From Lepidodermella squamata (lineage: Eukaryota > Gastrotricha), in contig JBLDXI010000009.1 of the NCBI GenBank assembly GCA_047495785.1, positions 124,001-188,000 of the forward strand: DNA of 64,000 nucleotides, read 5' to 3'. Positions 12,729 to 24,083 of this stretch are shown here, piece by piece (within the stretch, counting starts at the first letter, position 1; each line of letters starts with the position of its first letter). Made by a program: the position numbers and the translations under genes. The notes below the pieces were generated by a model. The model saw nothing but the letters and a program-made list of their open reading frames with translations. It ran no database searches and was not told where the DNA came from.

Positions 12729-15168
12729 ATGCATCTTGACAATCTTCTCGATCATCTCAATCCGTACGGTCCTTTCCAGGTAATAGCAAAAAGTGGATGC
12801 TTTGACACGTGATTTCAACTCTTGATCCCTAATATGTATCTCAGATAATCACATGGTTTGTGTTGTCAATTTTCACTTGCTTTCCACCGGCATGGCATCA
12901 ATTTGCGATAACATTTACGGCTTTCCGCCCGACTGAATTCAACTGCGCAGGTGGCCTCAATGGCTCGGCACTGCTCCAATCAGACAACTCCATCCACCGG
13001 TTGTCACCAATCGCCGGCCAACAGTGCCATTTCACTCGAGAACACTATTCAAGCAACTCGAGTGATGCGCAGTTGCTATCCGCTTCCAATGAGACATGCT
13101 CAGACAGCGGATGGTGGTACTCGGAAAATGACCCGGTTGACACTAGTCTAATAAAGCAGTGGGACTTGGTGTGCCACCGCGAGTACTTGTACGAGATCAT
13201 TAATACGGCTGAAGGAACTGGTGAGGTCATCGGCTGCATAGTCTTCGGCTACATTGCTGATAGGTAAACATGTTTTTTTTCAGCTGAGCAATACAAAATT
13301 GAAAAGGTGGTCCAATCAAGATGATCGATTACTTATCGTTGTTTCCTATAGGTTTGGACGAAAGGTAGGATTTTTCGGTTCGGCAGCTGCGTTATTCGCA
13401 AGCGGTCTGCTTTGCGCCTTCGCACCGATCCCCGCTCTCGCAGTGATAGCTCGGTTTGTGATCGGCATGGCTTTGACTGGCATGAATAATATTGGATTCT
13501 TAATGAACGCGGAACTATTCACACCAAACGTAATACAGCGTCGAATTTTATGATTAATTGCCAAGTTTGTACTAAAATTTCAGGCAAGGACCTTGTTTTC
13601 AACCGGCGGAGAGCTCATGTGGGCTTTGTAAGTTTTACATAGGCCTGAATCAAATTGTTTGCTAATTTTGTTGTGATTTACTGATAGAGCTGTCGTCTCA
13701 CTGGCTGGCATCGGCTATGGAATTCGCGATGCCATGTGGCTTGTGATTGCTATAACGCTTCCACTTGTTCTCATCACGCCCTTCTGGTGGTTTTTAAACG
13801 AGTCGATCCACTGGAACCTGTCGAAAGGCCGCATTGACAGTGTGAGGCATTCTCTGAAACGCATCGCTCGATTCAACAAGGTGACACTCGATGAAGAGCT
13901 GGTACAGCGCATTCTTGAGGAAGACGTCGAGCATGAGCGGCAAACGATCAAAAGCCAGCGATCCGTGACTAGTTCGAAACGGCCGAGTAAGGATGCATCG
14001 GTAGTGCATGACGCCAGTAGGACTGCTTCGATCACCTTGGCAGTAGCACCGCCGCCTTTCTCTTCCTCGCCATTGTCATCGCGCTCTTCGTCATCGTCGA
14101 CACTAGACGAGGCGAGCGGTGGAGTTCTCGACCTGTTTCGCACCCCGAAATTGCGGCTGATCACAATATTCCTAACGCTGCTGTGGTTCGCCAACACTAT
14201 GTGCTACTACGGCCTGCAACTAGCTGCGCAAGACATCGATGGGGTCGATTTTTACCTGTCTTTTTTCATTCTCGCTGTGGTTGAGGTGCCTTCTATTTTC
14301 GTCATGATCCCATCTATGCATTGGTATGATGAATTTAATTTCTAAATTTCTTTTAATTGATTATGGTACCGATTCAAACTGACAGGTTCGGCAGACGATG
14401 GGCTATAATTATTTATCAAATCTTGGGCGGTATTTCAATAGCGGCCGTTTCTTTCATACCGTCAGGTTTGTTCACAATTGATCCCACGAACCTTATACCT
14501 ACGATTTGTTCATCTTTTAACCAGGCCACGAAGTATTGACAATCAGCATTGCGGCATTTGGCAAATTTGCGGTCTGCTGCTCATTCAGTATGAAAACTAA
14601 CCTTCAATTTGCGAAACTTAAATGTATCGAATTCTTTCATTCACTCTTTAGCGGCTCTATATGTTTACGCTGTTGAACTTTTCCCAACTGTGCTGCGCGG
14701 AACAGGCTTCGGTGTTATCTCTGTTATAGGACGCGTCGGCATGATTGTGGCACCGCTGGTCAACAGCCTTGGATATGGCGAGGCGTAAGTTCAATTTTGT
14801 TTCAAGATGCACCCCATTTAAAAAGGAACAACGTCTTGCTTCATAGGGGATCTTCTGCACCCTGGCTTCGAAACATAATCTACGCGGCGAGTATGTTTAT
14901 AACTGGATTTTTGACGGTTAGTTTCAACGATTTCCCAACTTGAATAATATGCCTTATGCCTGTACTCGACACAGCTTCCACTGCCAGAAACCAACCATAA
15001 CCCATTAGCTGATACTATTGCGGTAAATACATACCATTTTATCTAGTTGTGGATATCATCTCGTTATTGTTTGTTTCACAGGAAATGGAAAACTATGCGG
15101 AATATTGCCGAGACTATCACCATGCAGCTGAGTTGAAGAAGCCCACTAAATCCGACGCTGAAAACTAG
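12729..15168 (+). CDS. SLC22-type organic ion transporter, paralogue 2
   Basis: Tandem paralogue of the upstream gene on the same strand. Eleven exons: 12729-12779, 12845-13263, 13352-13529, 13584-13627, 13688-14323, 14396-14465, 14525-14587, 14652-14784, 14847-14926, 14975-15022, 15082-15168, giving 602 aa. Several intron positions and phases match paralogue 1, while others have been lost or gained. Visible features: start MHLDNLLDHLNPYGPF, an extracellular loop with N-glycosylation sites and cysteines, WDLVCHRE, the MFS signature GYIADRFGRK, a serine-rich cytosolic loop (about nt 13960-14110), IPSMHWFGRRW, and LPLPETNHNPLADTIA near the end. The AATAAA at 15249-15254 lies in sequence that is repeated at 18121-18190 (see the segmental duplication). 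Family firm, substrate unknown. Confidence 0.9.
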
Positions 15169-16003
15169 AGTGTTTAGAGCTAAACTAATTAAAAATGTGA
15201 TTAATTTCTGCACCAATTCAATAGCTGAATATTTGTTCTAATACCTGTAATAAACTTGCACTTGAAACTTTATGCCTTTCTATAATTGACATGGACAGCA
15301 ACGGTAAAAGGCAAAAGGAAAAAAAAACTGCATGAAAACTGCAGGTCACACGCAATGTTAAGCGAAATCAACTAATGTCCTTGCATTACGGGTTATACAA
15401 AACACAATTAACATATTGTCGAATAAGAGTTTATGAGAGTTTTCCCTTGATGTTAACAGCCTTTCTGTCCGAATAGGCTAGGCAATATTTATGCGGTGGT
15501 ATATTGATCCTATCACCTCCCTTAAAAATGTTAACAAAGTGAATATAGCGAGGAAGGAAGATGAAGAAGGCCATGCGGTGAAAGGGCAGCGAGAAAAAAT
15601 AACAGAATCCGTAAACAAGTGAACGACTTTAAACCATGAATAACCTATAACCTCATTTCAAATCCCATCTTCTGTACGTACATTTTCATTCACTTTTTGC
15701 AGTAATTACTTTCTCAACTAAATGGACACGATCATATGAGTTTACGACAAATACTACGAACGTTGTAGGTATAGGAGCATTTTTGTACGCAATTTTCGAG
15801 CAGAGCAGATTCACTGGCTTTTTACCGCAACGTTCAATAAGCTTCGAAAAGCATAACGTCATATCGTCGTGAGAGGCCGATCCTTATCACAACTCTCGTT
15901 ACCGAAGCCCGTCCTTATCAGCCACAGCTATGAACAGCTCTATATGTTAATAGATATTCATCGTTTATAAGCAGCACGGCCAACTAAATATCTACTTTCT
16001 ACT
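15169..16003. other. Intergenic, left part of duplicated unit A
   Basis: From about 15243 the sequence resembles 18121 onward: the CTGTAATAAA..TTGCACTTGAAAC block, the ACTTTCTCAACT..AAATACTACGA block near 15700 versus 19650, and the ATATCGTCGTGAGAGGCCGATCCTTATC block near 15860 versus 19860. It is therefore the upstream half of a duplicated unit that includes the poly(A) region of the SLC22 gene and the promoter region of the kinase-like gene. Confidence 0.7.
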
Positions 16004-17889
16004 ATGGTTTCAGAAGTCTTTAAATACGTTATTCGGGAATGCCGTCGGAGAACATTTGACGCACGCCGGCTGACCCGTGAACTGCAAACAATGCCCGAAC
16101 AACACTACGAACAACAGTTCAACAATGATTTCGCAGAACGCGTTGTTCGTGCTCGAACATCATTCGACGCGTACCATTTGTTTTGCGACCTTTGGTTGAA
16201 GTTGAGCAATGAAACTATCGTTTGGGTGATTGTCACCGTCGAGCGTTATGACAATACGTTATTTGCTAGCTTCATAGCTCGGAATTTGTGGCAAGTTATG
16301 AAATCCCCTGAGAACTCCAACATGGCGGTCACTGCTAAGCAAGAAATGCGAGAAATACTAGATCAGCCGCGCAATCAATGTAGAACGGTATAACAGCCAC
16401 TCCTGTTTTCAATTAACTATTCTATTCCCTCCACTTGGAACTGCAGTTACGTGAAATGATGGAAAATGATCCACTACCTGACAGGTATTCCATCTTTTGC
16501 AGTTTCATCACTTTTCCTAACTCCATTTTTTTTAAATTTTCCTTTGATCAACACAGGCCTCATGCCGCAGGTAGGTCTTGGACTGCGTTCTAATGAACTA
16601 TTTGTTATTGATTTTGCACCGTTAGAGCCCACACTAACCGAACTACTACCTCAAAGTAGCCTCGCCGAGTGAGTTCTTGCCTTAAATCATCCTCGACTTT
16701 GTTACATTTCTCTTGGTCGCACCAGGCCTAGGGCTAACGAATCTGCTGTGGTTATCGACGGTATCGAATTTTAATTATGAATTCGAGGCTTGATTTTAAT
16801 ACGATGACTTTCAGCGTTGGGAAGTGTTCTCGGAACTCTACCCCAATCAGGTCCAGCCACTGAACAACCTTTAGGAATGATTGGAAGGTATCATCTTTGA
16901 GTTTTTATAAGCATCTGAAAAATAGTAATTTTTGAATCCCATGTTTAGCAATTCCTTTCAACATGCTGATCTTCCAGTTGCTCCAGTTGCTCCAGTTGCA
17001 GAGTCATCCATGGGTATATAATTTTGAAAGCCCATCCTTTAGTTCCTAGTTAGTAAGGTTCACGGCAATAGGTCACGGCAATGAACGGAATGGTCTTTTC
17101 GCGTCGTAGCGATATATTCCAGTTTCTAATTCTGATTCTGTTTCACAACAGTTAGCATTAGGTTAGTTCTCGGCGCCTCACCTCAGAGGTCGTAAAATCT
17201 ACTAGTTTATCCGGTTTAGATTTAATATATCGCAGAAGCGCAGTATGAGAATTATTGACAATACTTGTGGGCAGCCGGTTCCAAGCTGCGCGCCCACGCT
17301 TTGTAAAGCTGAACTGAAAGCTCGGATGTTCAAATCGTTTCATCACAACAGCATGAGCTGGTAAACGGCGATTTGAAGATATTTCGAAGAATGTCGAAAA
17401 GCTAGCATCCACACAGCCTAGGTACATTTTGTGGCATAGCGTAAGGTCAGGTTGAAAGCGTCTAATTTCAAGAGGACACAGTCTTTCATAATACGAGGCA
17501 ACTTCAATCAATGAATAGTAGTCACTTCTATACAACAGGGGTTTTGTGAACCGGGCTTGAACTAATCTCAGTTCCTATTTTCTAATACAGAAGGTGTATT
17601 ACCAAATCAGCCACTCGCTATTTTACCTGATGGCGAGGGAATGTCGGCACCTTCAGTAACTGCTTTGGTTGATTCCAAGTATGTTTTACTAGTTTAACTA
17701 TGTGACTATTATCATTATTATTGTAATTTCAATACCTCAGTGACTCAATGCAACGCAATTTAGGAGCCCAGAATTACGTGGCTGATTTGCAAAGGAATAA
17801 TACTCAGAGTAAGTTCTGCCGACCGCTTTAACTGTTGATCAGCTGAATTGTTTTTTGTTTCAGACTTGAGCGACTTGAGCCCAAGATAA
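16004..17889 (+). CDS. Truncated paralogue of the downstream kinase gene (N-terminal half only)
   Basis: Exons 16004-16387, 16447-16484, 16557-16570, 16626-16668, 16726-16760, 16815-16887, 16949-17013, 17591-17678, 17741-17808 and 17864-17889 give 277 aa. Each corresponds one-to-one in position and phase with exons 1-10 of the gene at 20403. It contains the same unfamiliar helical N-terminal domain and a Pro-Val-Ala repeat (PVAPVAPVA). It then hits a TAA at 17887, where the intact copy continues into the kinase domain; rearranged remnants of that exon persist to about 17935. All frames and splice sites upstream of the stop are intact, and differences in exon 1 are mostly conservative (E/D, V/I, K/R). 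It may therefore be a functional short protein rather than a simple pseudogene. No kinase residues remain. Confidence 0.7.
17145..17565 (-). mobile_element. Fragment of a non-LTR retrotransposon (C-terminal tail of ORF2) in an intron
   Basis: Intron 7 of the truncated kinase paralogue is 577 nt, against 157 nt in the intact copy. The extra sequence carries a minus-strand open frame (17158-17535). Its layout resembles the extreme C-terminus of LINE reverse transcriptases: LCPLEIRRFQPDLTLCHKMY, then FSFTKRGRAAWNRLP and a SIVNNSHTALLRYIK segment. No reverse transcriptase or endonuclease domain is present, so it is a 5'-truncated dead copy. Edges are approximate. Confidence 0.65.
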
Positions 17890-18197
17890 TGCTTCTTAAA
17901 GGCAGCAACCTGGCGATGAGCAGACATTGACGCTGCTAAAGCAGTGATTATCTCCTCATAGCGTGTAAAAACACGAAATCGAAGCACTGAAATAAATTTT
18001 AAAGTGACTAATTTCGAACTTTTTTCTCAGGATCAACTCTCAAACCGAATTCAAATCCACCGAAATTAAAATTACAGGTCCGAAATCTCCAAAACCGAAA
18101 ATTAGTAGATATGTATACAGTACCTGTAATAAAATTGCACTTGAAACATGTATGCCCGTCTATATCGACGTCGACGGCAACGGTAAGGCAGATGCGA
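17890..18197. other. Breakpoint region between the two duplicated units
   Basis: 17890-17935 is a degraded remnant of kinase exon 10 (GCAACCTGGCGATGA shared with 21925-21940). An AATAAA-like signal lies near 17991. At about 18121 the second copy of the SLC22 3' UTR sequence begins (CCTGTAATAAAATTGCACTTGAAAC). The join between units therefore falls between about 17935 and 18121. Confidence 0.55.
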
Positions 18198-18683
18198 CCG
18201 GGTAACAGCACTTTACCACTCCGCGCCCGGGCCTCTTTAAAACTTGCCCGTATGCGACATTTACTGTAAATTTAACAAATTCGAAAGAATCACGCTTCAC
18301 CGCACACTGGCAGGCCAAGGTGTTGGCCCGAGCACGGCGGAGAACAATGGGAACCAGCACTATTGTTAAGCACTCGCGCACGCCTTACCTGGGCCGCCGG
18401 CTTCGGGCCGGGACTTGATACAGTTATCAAGTCGAGCGTTGGTTGTAGGATGGCCCAAGCCCGGCGACCCAAGCCCGACGGCTCGATTCCAGAGGCCCGA
18501 GCCCGGCGGCCCGAGTTAGTGCTGGTTCCCATTGTTCATCTCCGCCGTGCTCGGGCCAACACCTTGGCCGGCCCGTGTGCGGTGAAGCGCGATTCTTTCG
18601 AATTTGTTAAATTTACAGCAAATGTCACATACGGGCAAGTTTTAAAGAGGCCCGAGTGCGGAGCGGCAAATCATTCTTACCCG
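18198..18683. mobile_element. Foldback element with about 164-bp inverted arms
   Basis: Left arm 18198-18361 and right arm 18518-18683 are near-perfect reverse complements around a GC-rich centre rich in GGCCCGAGC/CGGGC motifs. The block is far more GC-rich than its surroundings and has no counterpart in duplicated unit A (15243 onward), so it was inserted after or during the duplication. No transposase is seen. A transcript would form a long hairpin. Confidence 0.75.
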
Positions 18684-18789
18684 TCTGCGTACGGGCCGGC
18701 CCGAACGCGTACGGGCAGAATTCGGACTCGGGCCCCAACAAGAACATTTCAAATCCTATCATCTGATGAAATTTAGCGCTACCTATACC

Positions 18790-19210
18790 GTAGTTACCGA
18801 AATACTAACCCGGGCTTATACAAAAATGATACCTCGAAAAATGGGGAAAAGTAGGCTTCTATTCAACACTAGGCTTCTATTTGAGATAGGCCTATGCAAC
18901 GGAGACCTGACGTTACTTTCCGTCTTTCAATCTCAAAACTCATCAAAGTATTCATTATTAGTTATTAGCTAGGTCGTCTAATAGCTGGAAATCAAGACTA
19001 ATAAGGAAAGCTTTCACTAAAATCATCATAAACAGCAGATTATTAAATAGCAGATTAAACAGCGCATTTTTCGTTTTTAAATACCGTTCAGCGCAGCAGA
19101 GCACACGTGCCGTAGTAGCATAGGACTATGCATCGACGAATTTCAATTTACCTAGGCTTCTAATCGAGACAGGCTTCTAAACGAGTGGGGGCTTATATTT
19201 CGGTAACTAT
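18790..19210. mobile_element. Small terminal-inverted-repeat (MITE-like) element
   Basis: GTAGTTACCGAAATA at 18790-18804 pairs with TATTTCGGTAACTAT at 19196-19210 (14 of 15 matching). Inside, AGGCTTCTA(T/A) recurs about four times. It ends against a TA dinucleotide tract (about 19208-19230). There is no open reading frame of note, and it too is absent from unit A. Confidence 0.55.
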
Positions 19211-19974
19211 ATATATATATATATATATATTTTATTGTTATGAACAACAACAGCCCGCTGTTATTTATAAATAACAGTTGCCATAACGACACTGGAGTAA
19301 CTAGAATTTCTTTGGATATGTGTTTTAAGGTTTAGGATTATTTCATTTAACAGGTTCGTAGAGGAAAGAATTAATCATCTTGCTGCTGCGATAGGCTATT
19401 TCCGAAAGGATTCGATGGATGGTCGGTTTGTCGATTCCTAAATTGCGCAATGCGTCCACTGCCGGCTTGCAAATCGAGGCGCGAGATCCGAAATATAACC
19501 CCAGGACGGTTATCTTTTTCAGCTTCCTTGTTTTGTTGATATCTTCAATTCAAAAGTTTATTTCCGATAAATTTCATCAATCCTTTTATTCAAAAAAACA
19601 GGTTATTAAACATATCATCTGAGTGCAAACTTTCATTCAATTTTGGCGCAGTAAGTACTTTCTCAACTGAATGAACATGCTCATATGAATTAACCACTAA
19701 TACTACAAAAACGTTGTAGGTATACATAATAATGGCACGAGTTTCGCTTTTTTTACGCATTTTTAGACTCACGATGAGCATAATAGATTCACACTGGCTT
19801 TTTCCACTACGTGCAAGTGTCGAAAAGCAGCCGATTTAACACCCAAAAAACTTGGATTCATATCGTCGTGAGAGGCCGATCCTTATCGCAACTCTTATTG
19901 TTAATGCAGGCCGTCCTTATCACAGCCACGGCAGTGAAACTTAATCAGCTCTATATGTTATAATAGAAATTCAT

Positions 19975-20351
19975 TTATTCGTTTAATCCAGGGGCTCTGT
20001 CCATCTTTCGAAGATACCACCCCTCGCCTACAATTACCGGACGATGTTGAAGCTACATATATATCCTCCTACCTTAACTACCTAACTACCCTTTGACTGG
20101 GTCTTTGACCATAATTAATAATAAATGTAAATAAAATATTAATCTGATAATATCTGCACGGAGTGTGACGTAGTGTGAGTATGCAATATAAATCGAACGA
20201 CGCACGCATATGCCTCTCGACGCTTACGTTATTCACTATATCGCCAAAGAAATATGATCATATTTGTGGTGCGCCCAAAGCTCAACCGTGGCCGGTGCTT
20301 TTTTATTACTTTTGAAACGATAAAACAAACAGCTCCTTCTTCTTCCTCTGT
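19975..20351. mobile_element. 377-bp insertion flanked by a 14-bp duplication
   Basis: TAATAGAAATTCAT occurs at 19961-19974 and again at 20352-20365. Unit A has a single corresponding site (TAATAGATATTCAT near 15949). The sequence between is absent from unit A, so this looks like an insertion that duplicated its target. It has no coding capacity or recognisable family. A short retroelement is possible, but no poly(A) tail or pol III boxes are clear. Confidence 0.5.
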
Positions 20352-20402
20352 TAATAGAAATTCATCGTTTAAGCTCGGCCATCTAAATACCTACTTCCCT
20401 CT

Positions 20403-23285
20403 ATGGTTTTTGGTGGCTTTGAGCGCGTTATTCGGGAATGCCGTCGGAGAACATTTGACGCGCGCCGGCTGACCCGTGAACTGCAAACAATGCCCGAACA
20501 CTACGACCAACAGTTCAACAATGATTTTGTAGAACGCGTTGTTCGCGCTCGTACATCATTCGAGGCCTTGCATACTTTCTGTGACCTTTGGGCACGGTTG
20601 AGCAATGACACTATCATTTGGGTGATCGTCACCGTCGAGCGCTATGACCCTAGCTTTGCTAGCTTCATAGTTCGGAATTTGTGGCAAGTTCTAAAATCTC
20701 CTGAGAACTCCGACATGGCGGTCGCTGCTAAGCGAGAAATGCGAGAAATACTAAGTCAGCCGCGCAATCAATGTAGAACGGTATAACAGTCACTACTTTA
20801 AACTGTAACTATCCCATTCTATTTCCTCCATTTGGAACTACAGCTGCGTAACATGATGGAAACTGATCCACTGCCTGATAGGTATTCTATTTTTTCTAGT
20901 TTCATCACTTTTCCTAACTCGATTCTTTCAATTACCCCTTGATCAACACAGTCCTCTTGCCGCCGCGGGTAGGTCTTGGGCTGTGTTCTCTTGGAGTATT
21001 TTTAATATTTTGCACCGTTAGAGCCAGCCGCGCCCATATTAACCGAAATCCTAAATGAAAGAAACCGCCCAGGGTGAATTCTTGCCTTAAACCATCCTCG
21101 AATTCTCAAATAATACATTTCTCTTGGGCTTAGGGCTAACGAATCTGCTGTGGTTATGGACGGTATCGAATTAATTCTGAATACGAGGAGGCTTGATTTT
21201 AATACGATAATTTTTAGAGTTGGACGGTGTTCTTGGACTACCACCCCAATCAGGTCCTGGGCAACCATTAGAAATGATTGGAAGGTATTTTTTTTTATAA
21301 TTGTGTGTTATAAGCATATTCAAAGTTAGTAATTTTTAAACCCCATGTTTAGCGATTCCCTTCAACGTGTTGGTCCTCCAGTTGCTCCAGTTGCCCCAGT
21401 TGCTCCAGTTGCTCCACCATCAATGGGTATGTAATTTTGAGAGCGCATCCCCTAGTTAGTAAGGGCAAGTAAGGGTAAAATTGCGATAAAATCACGGTCT
21501 CAGCGACCTATTAGCATAAGTATATGCGGTCTTTTCGTGTCGTATCGATATACTCATGCTTTTTATCTCAGTTCCCATTACAGACCGTGTATTACCAAAT
21601 CAGCCGTTCGGTGTTTTACCTGATGGTGAGGGAATGTCGGCGCCTGCAATAGCTGCTTTGGCTGATTCCAAGTATGTTTTACTATTAGTTGTACTGTGAC
21701 TATCATCACCAATTGATTGTAACTCTAATACCACAGTGACTCAATGCAACGCGATTTAGGTGGCCAGAATTATTTGGCTGATTTGCGAAGAAATAATGCT
21801 CAGAGTAAGTTCTGCCGCCCGCCTCAGCCTCAGCCTGTTGATCAGCTGAATCGTTTTTGTTTCAGACTTGAGCGAGTTGATGATTGACAACCCGACCCAG
21901 AATGCTTTTTCAAGGCAACAACCTGGCGATGATCAACCTTCACCGACTGCCTCCTCTAATCAATCCCAACTTCACGCAGTGCAGCCACTCTCGGCCATGG
22001 CGAATCGCTTTAATGTCACAAACGAGTTAGGAAGTGGTAATTATTAGGGCCAGACGATTTGTTAACGTTTTTAAGTTTTGCAATTTCAAAACAAGGTGCA
22101 CAAGGCAGAGCCTTCATGGCGACCAGGCGAATTGATAACTCACAAGTCGTGCTCAAAGAAGTTCGCTTGCAAAAGATGAACAACGAGGCTGACCGCATTA
22201 GAGCTCGCCGAGAGGTATACATGCATTTATAGCATGGTAGAGTTATAGTTCATATGAGGTTATTTTCAGTCAAGGCTGCTCTCTAAACTAAGTCATCCTA
22301 ACATCATCGAAGTATTTACTGTATACCAAGGACCTAGTAAGTTATTGCAGATTTTCTGAAACCAACTGTCATCTATTTGATGTTTCAGGCCTCCTCTGCC
22401 TCGAATTGGAGTACTGCGCTGGCGGCGAGCTTTATCAGGCGATCAGATTGTACCGCCAAGCTGAGCCCCACGTTCAGTTGGACGAGCAACAACAGGTAAA
22501 TCATCCTTAGAATTATGAATAATATGGTAATATGACAACCTAATGAATATACCAACTATTTATGGGTTTTGAAAAAGATTGCGTTAACTGAAGTTTGAAT
22601 GAAATATTCTCATTTTAGATCAAACCTTGGATAAAACAACTGTCGGAGGCAACTAATTACTTGCATAGCAGAGGAATCGTTCATCGTGATATTAAACCTC
22701 ATGTAAAAATGGGAAAAGCGCGAAAATTGCTCTTATAAACCCCTTACCCACTTCCAGAATATTTTATTCAAAGATGCTGCACGGACGACGCTGAAGCTTA
22801 TCGATTTTGGAATGGCGAGGCAGTATGAAAGGTATTGAACTAACATATTTTGTTCATATAATTGTTTGCCATCCCAGGGACACAGCGACGAGTTTTTCTA
22901 CAACTGAATCACAAGGTTTGGTTGGAACCCTGCCTTACATGGCGCCGGAAGTATTCCAGAACGAAAGCGCTGAACTGGGCAACAATTACAAACGAGATGT
23001 TTGGGCTGTTGGAATTGTTCTCTACGAGCTAGCCATGCTGGACATCCCTTACAATAGTACAGACAAGTACGCCATCATCACTCAGATAATTAAGTAAGCT
23101 TCATCAGCAAATTATAATACCCACAATTAAACATGACCGTTGCCCGCAACAGCTATAGATTGCAACCCTTGAGCGAACTGCGCACCAGCCCATTGTTACG
23201 CAACTTGTGCGGGTTCATGCTAACGAGGAACCCCAACGATCGGCCCTCAATGTCGGATGCTTTGCAACACGAGTGGTTTCATTAA
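20403..23285 (+). CDS. Ser/Thr protein kinase (NEK-like) with unknown N-terminal domain
   Basis: Seventeen exons: 20403-20780, 20844-20881, 20952-20968, 21022-21073, 21134-21162, 21218-21284, 21353-21426, 21584-21671, 21737-21804, 21866-22036, 22096-22214, 22270-22336, 22389-22495, 22619-22702, 22758-22831, 22878-23093, 23153-23285, giving 593 aa. Residues 1-126 form a helical, Arg-rich domain I do not recognise (FDARRLTRELQTMPE, RARTSFEALHTFCDLW, SFIVRNLWQVLKSPENS). A low-complexity linker with PVAPVAPVAPVAPP repeats follows. The kinase domain (about 318-593) has every key element: GSGAQG (326-331), Lys348, Glu367, HRDIKPHN (Asp449), DFG (Asp469), MAPE and RDVWAVG. It should be catalytically active. 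HRDIKP, GTLPYMAPE and the lack of an insert suggest a NIMA-related kinase, but assignment is tentative. An AATAAA lies at 23387-23392. Confidence 0.88.
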
Positions 23286-24083
23286 CCAGCGCGCTGCCAT
23301 CAAATATAAATTACCTAAAATGGCTCTAGAAATGAGTTTAAAATGGTTCTATTCGATGTTCTATTTGATGCAAATGTTTACTAGCAAATAAAAATGGAAA
23401 GATTCAACATATCCTGATTTTTCTATTCTTCCAGCAAAGGTTCTCGTTATCCAGTGCTCCACTCGTTGGCAGTCGGAAAATTTGATAGCATGTAAAAGAA
23501 ACCTGGATTATATGAACAATTGAGCTCCTTATGCAGCTGAAATTCGAGTCTGGAAACACAGATTTCCCCCAATCCCTTTTTCCTAGTTACTACAGCAGTA
23601 ATTTAGGAACCACCATATATTTCTCAACTAACGCCTATATAAATAAGTATCTTCAACTTGCCCGTTAACCAGATTTGAACCTTACCAGAGACAACCTAGT
23701 GATCTAATTCTTTTAATTTGCCAAATAATTGGAACTCAATTTGTCCCTTTTACTGGCCTGAACGGCAATTCGGACATCAATACATTAGCATTCCCTCAGA
23801 CATGTATACTGTGATTACGAATTTTTTCACCTCTGTTTCCAAGTACTGATGTCTGGGGCCCCCTCAGACATCAGTAAATGGAAACGCAGGGTCCCCAGAC
23901 ATCAGTACATTATAGCATGCACGTATAAAAGTGCGTTTTTTGCCCCCGAGTTCAGACGATATTTTCAGCTTGTTTATTCCGGCAAAGGCCTATAAAAGCC
24001 GCCGTTCCTGGTTAGGAAAGGATCATTCGAAAAGTCTAACTAATATTTCAGTATACCTTCTGATATTCCTCATCTTGTGAAAA
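23286..24083. promoter_or_regulatory. Kinase 3' UTR and P450 upstream region with hairpin repeats and TATA box
   Basis: A roughly 25-bp inverted repeat (23835-23885) has the arm core TACTGATGTCTGGGG. A third copy of the same motif, CCCCAGACATCAGTAC, lies at 23893-23908. TATAAAAG at 23991-23998 stands 86 nt before the P450 ATG and is a good core promoter candidate; a second TATAAAAG is near 23926. The repeated CAGACATCAGTA units could be binding sites or a small decayed element. Confidence 0.5.
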
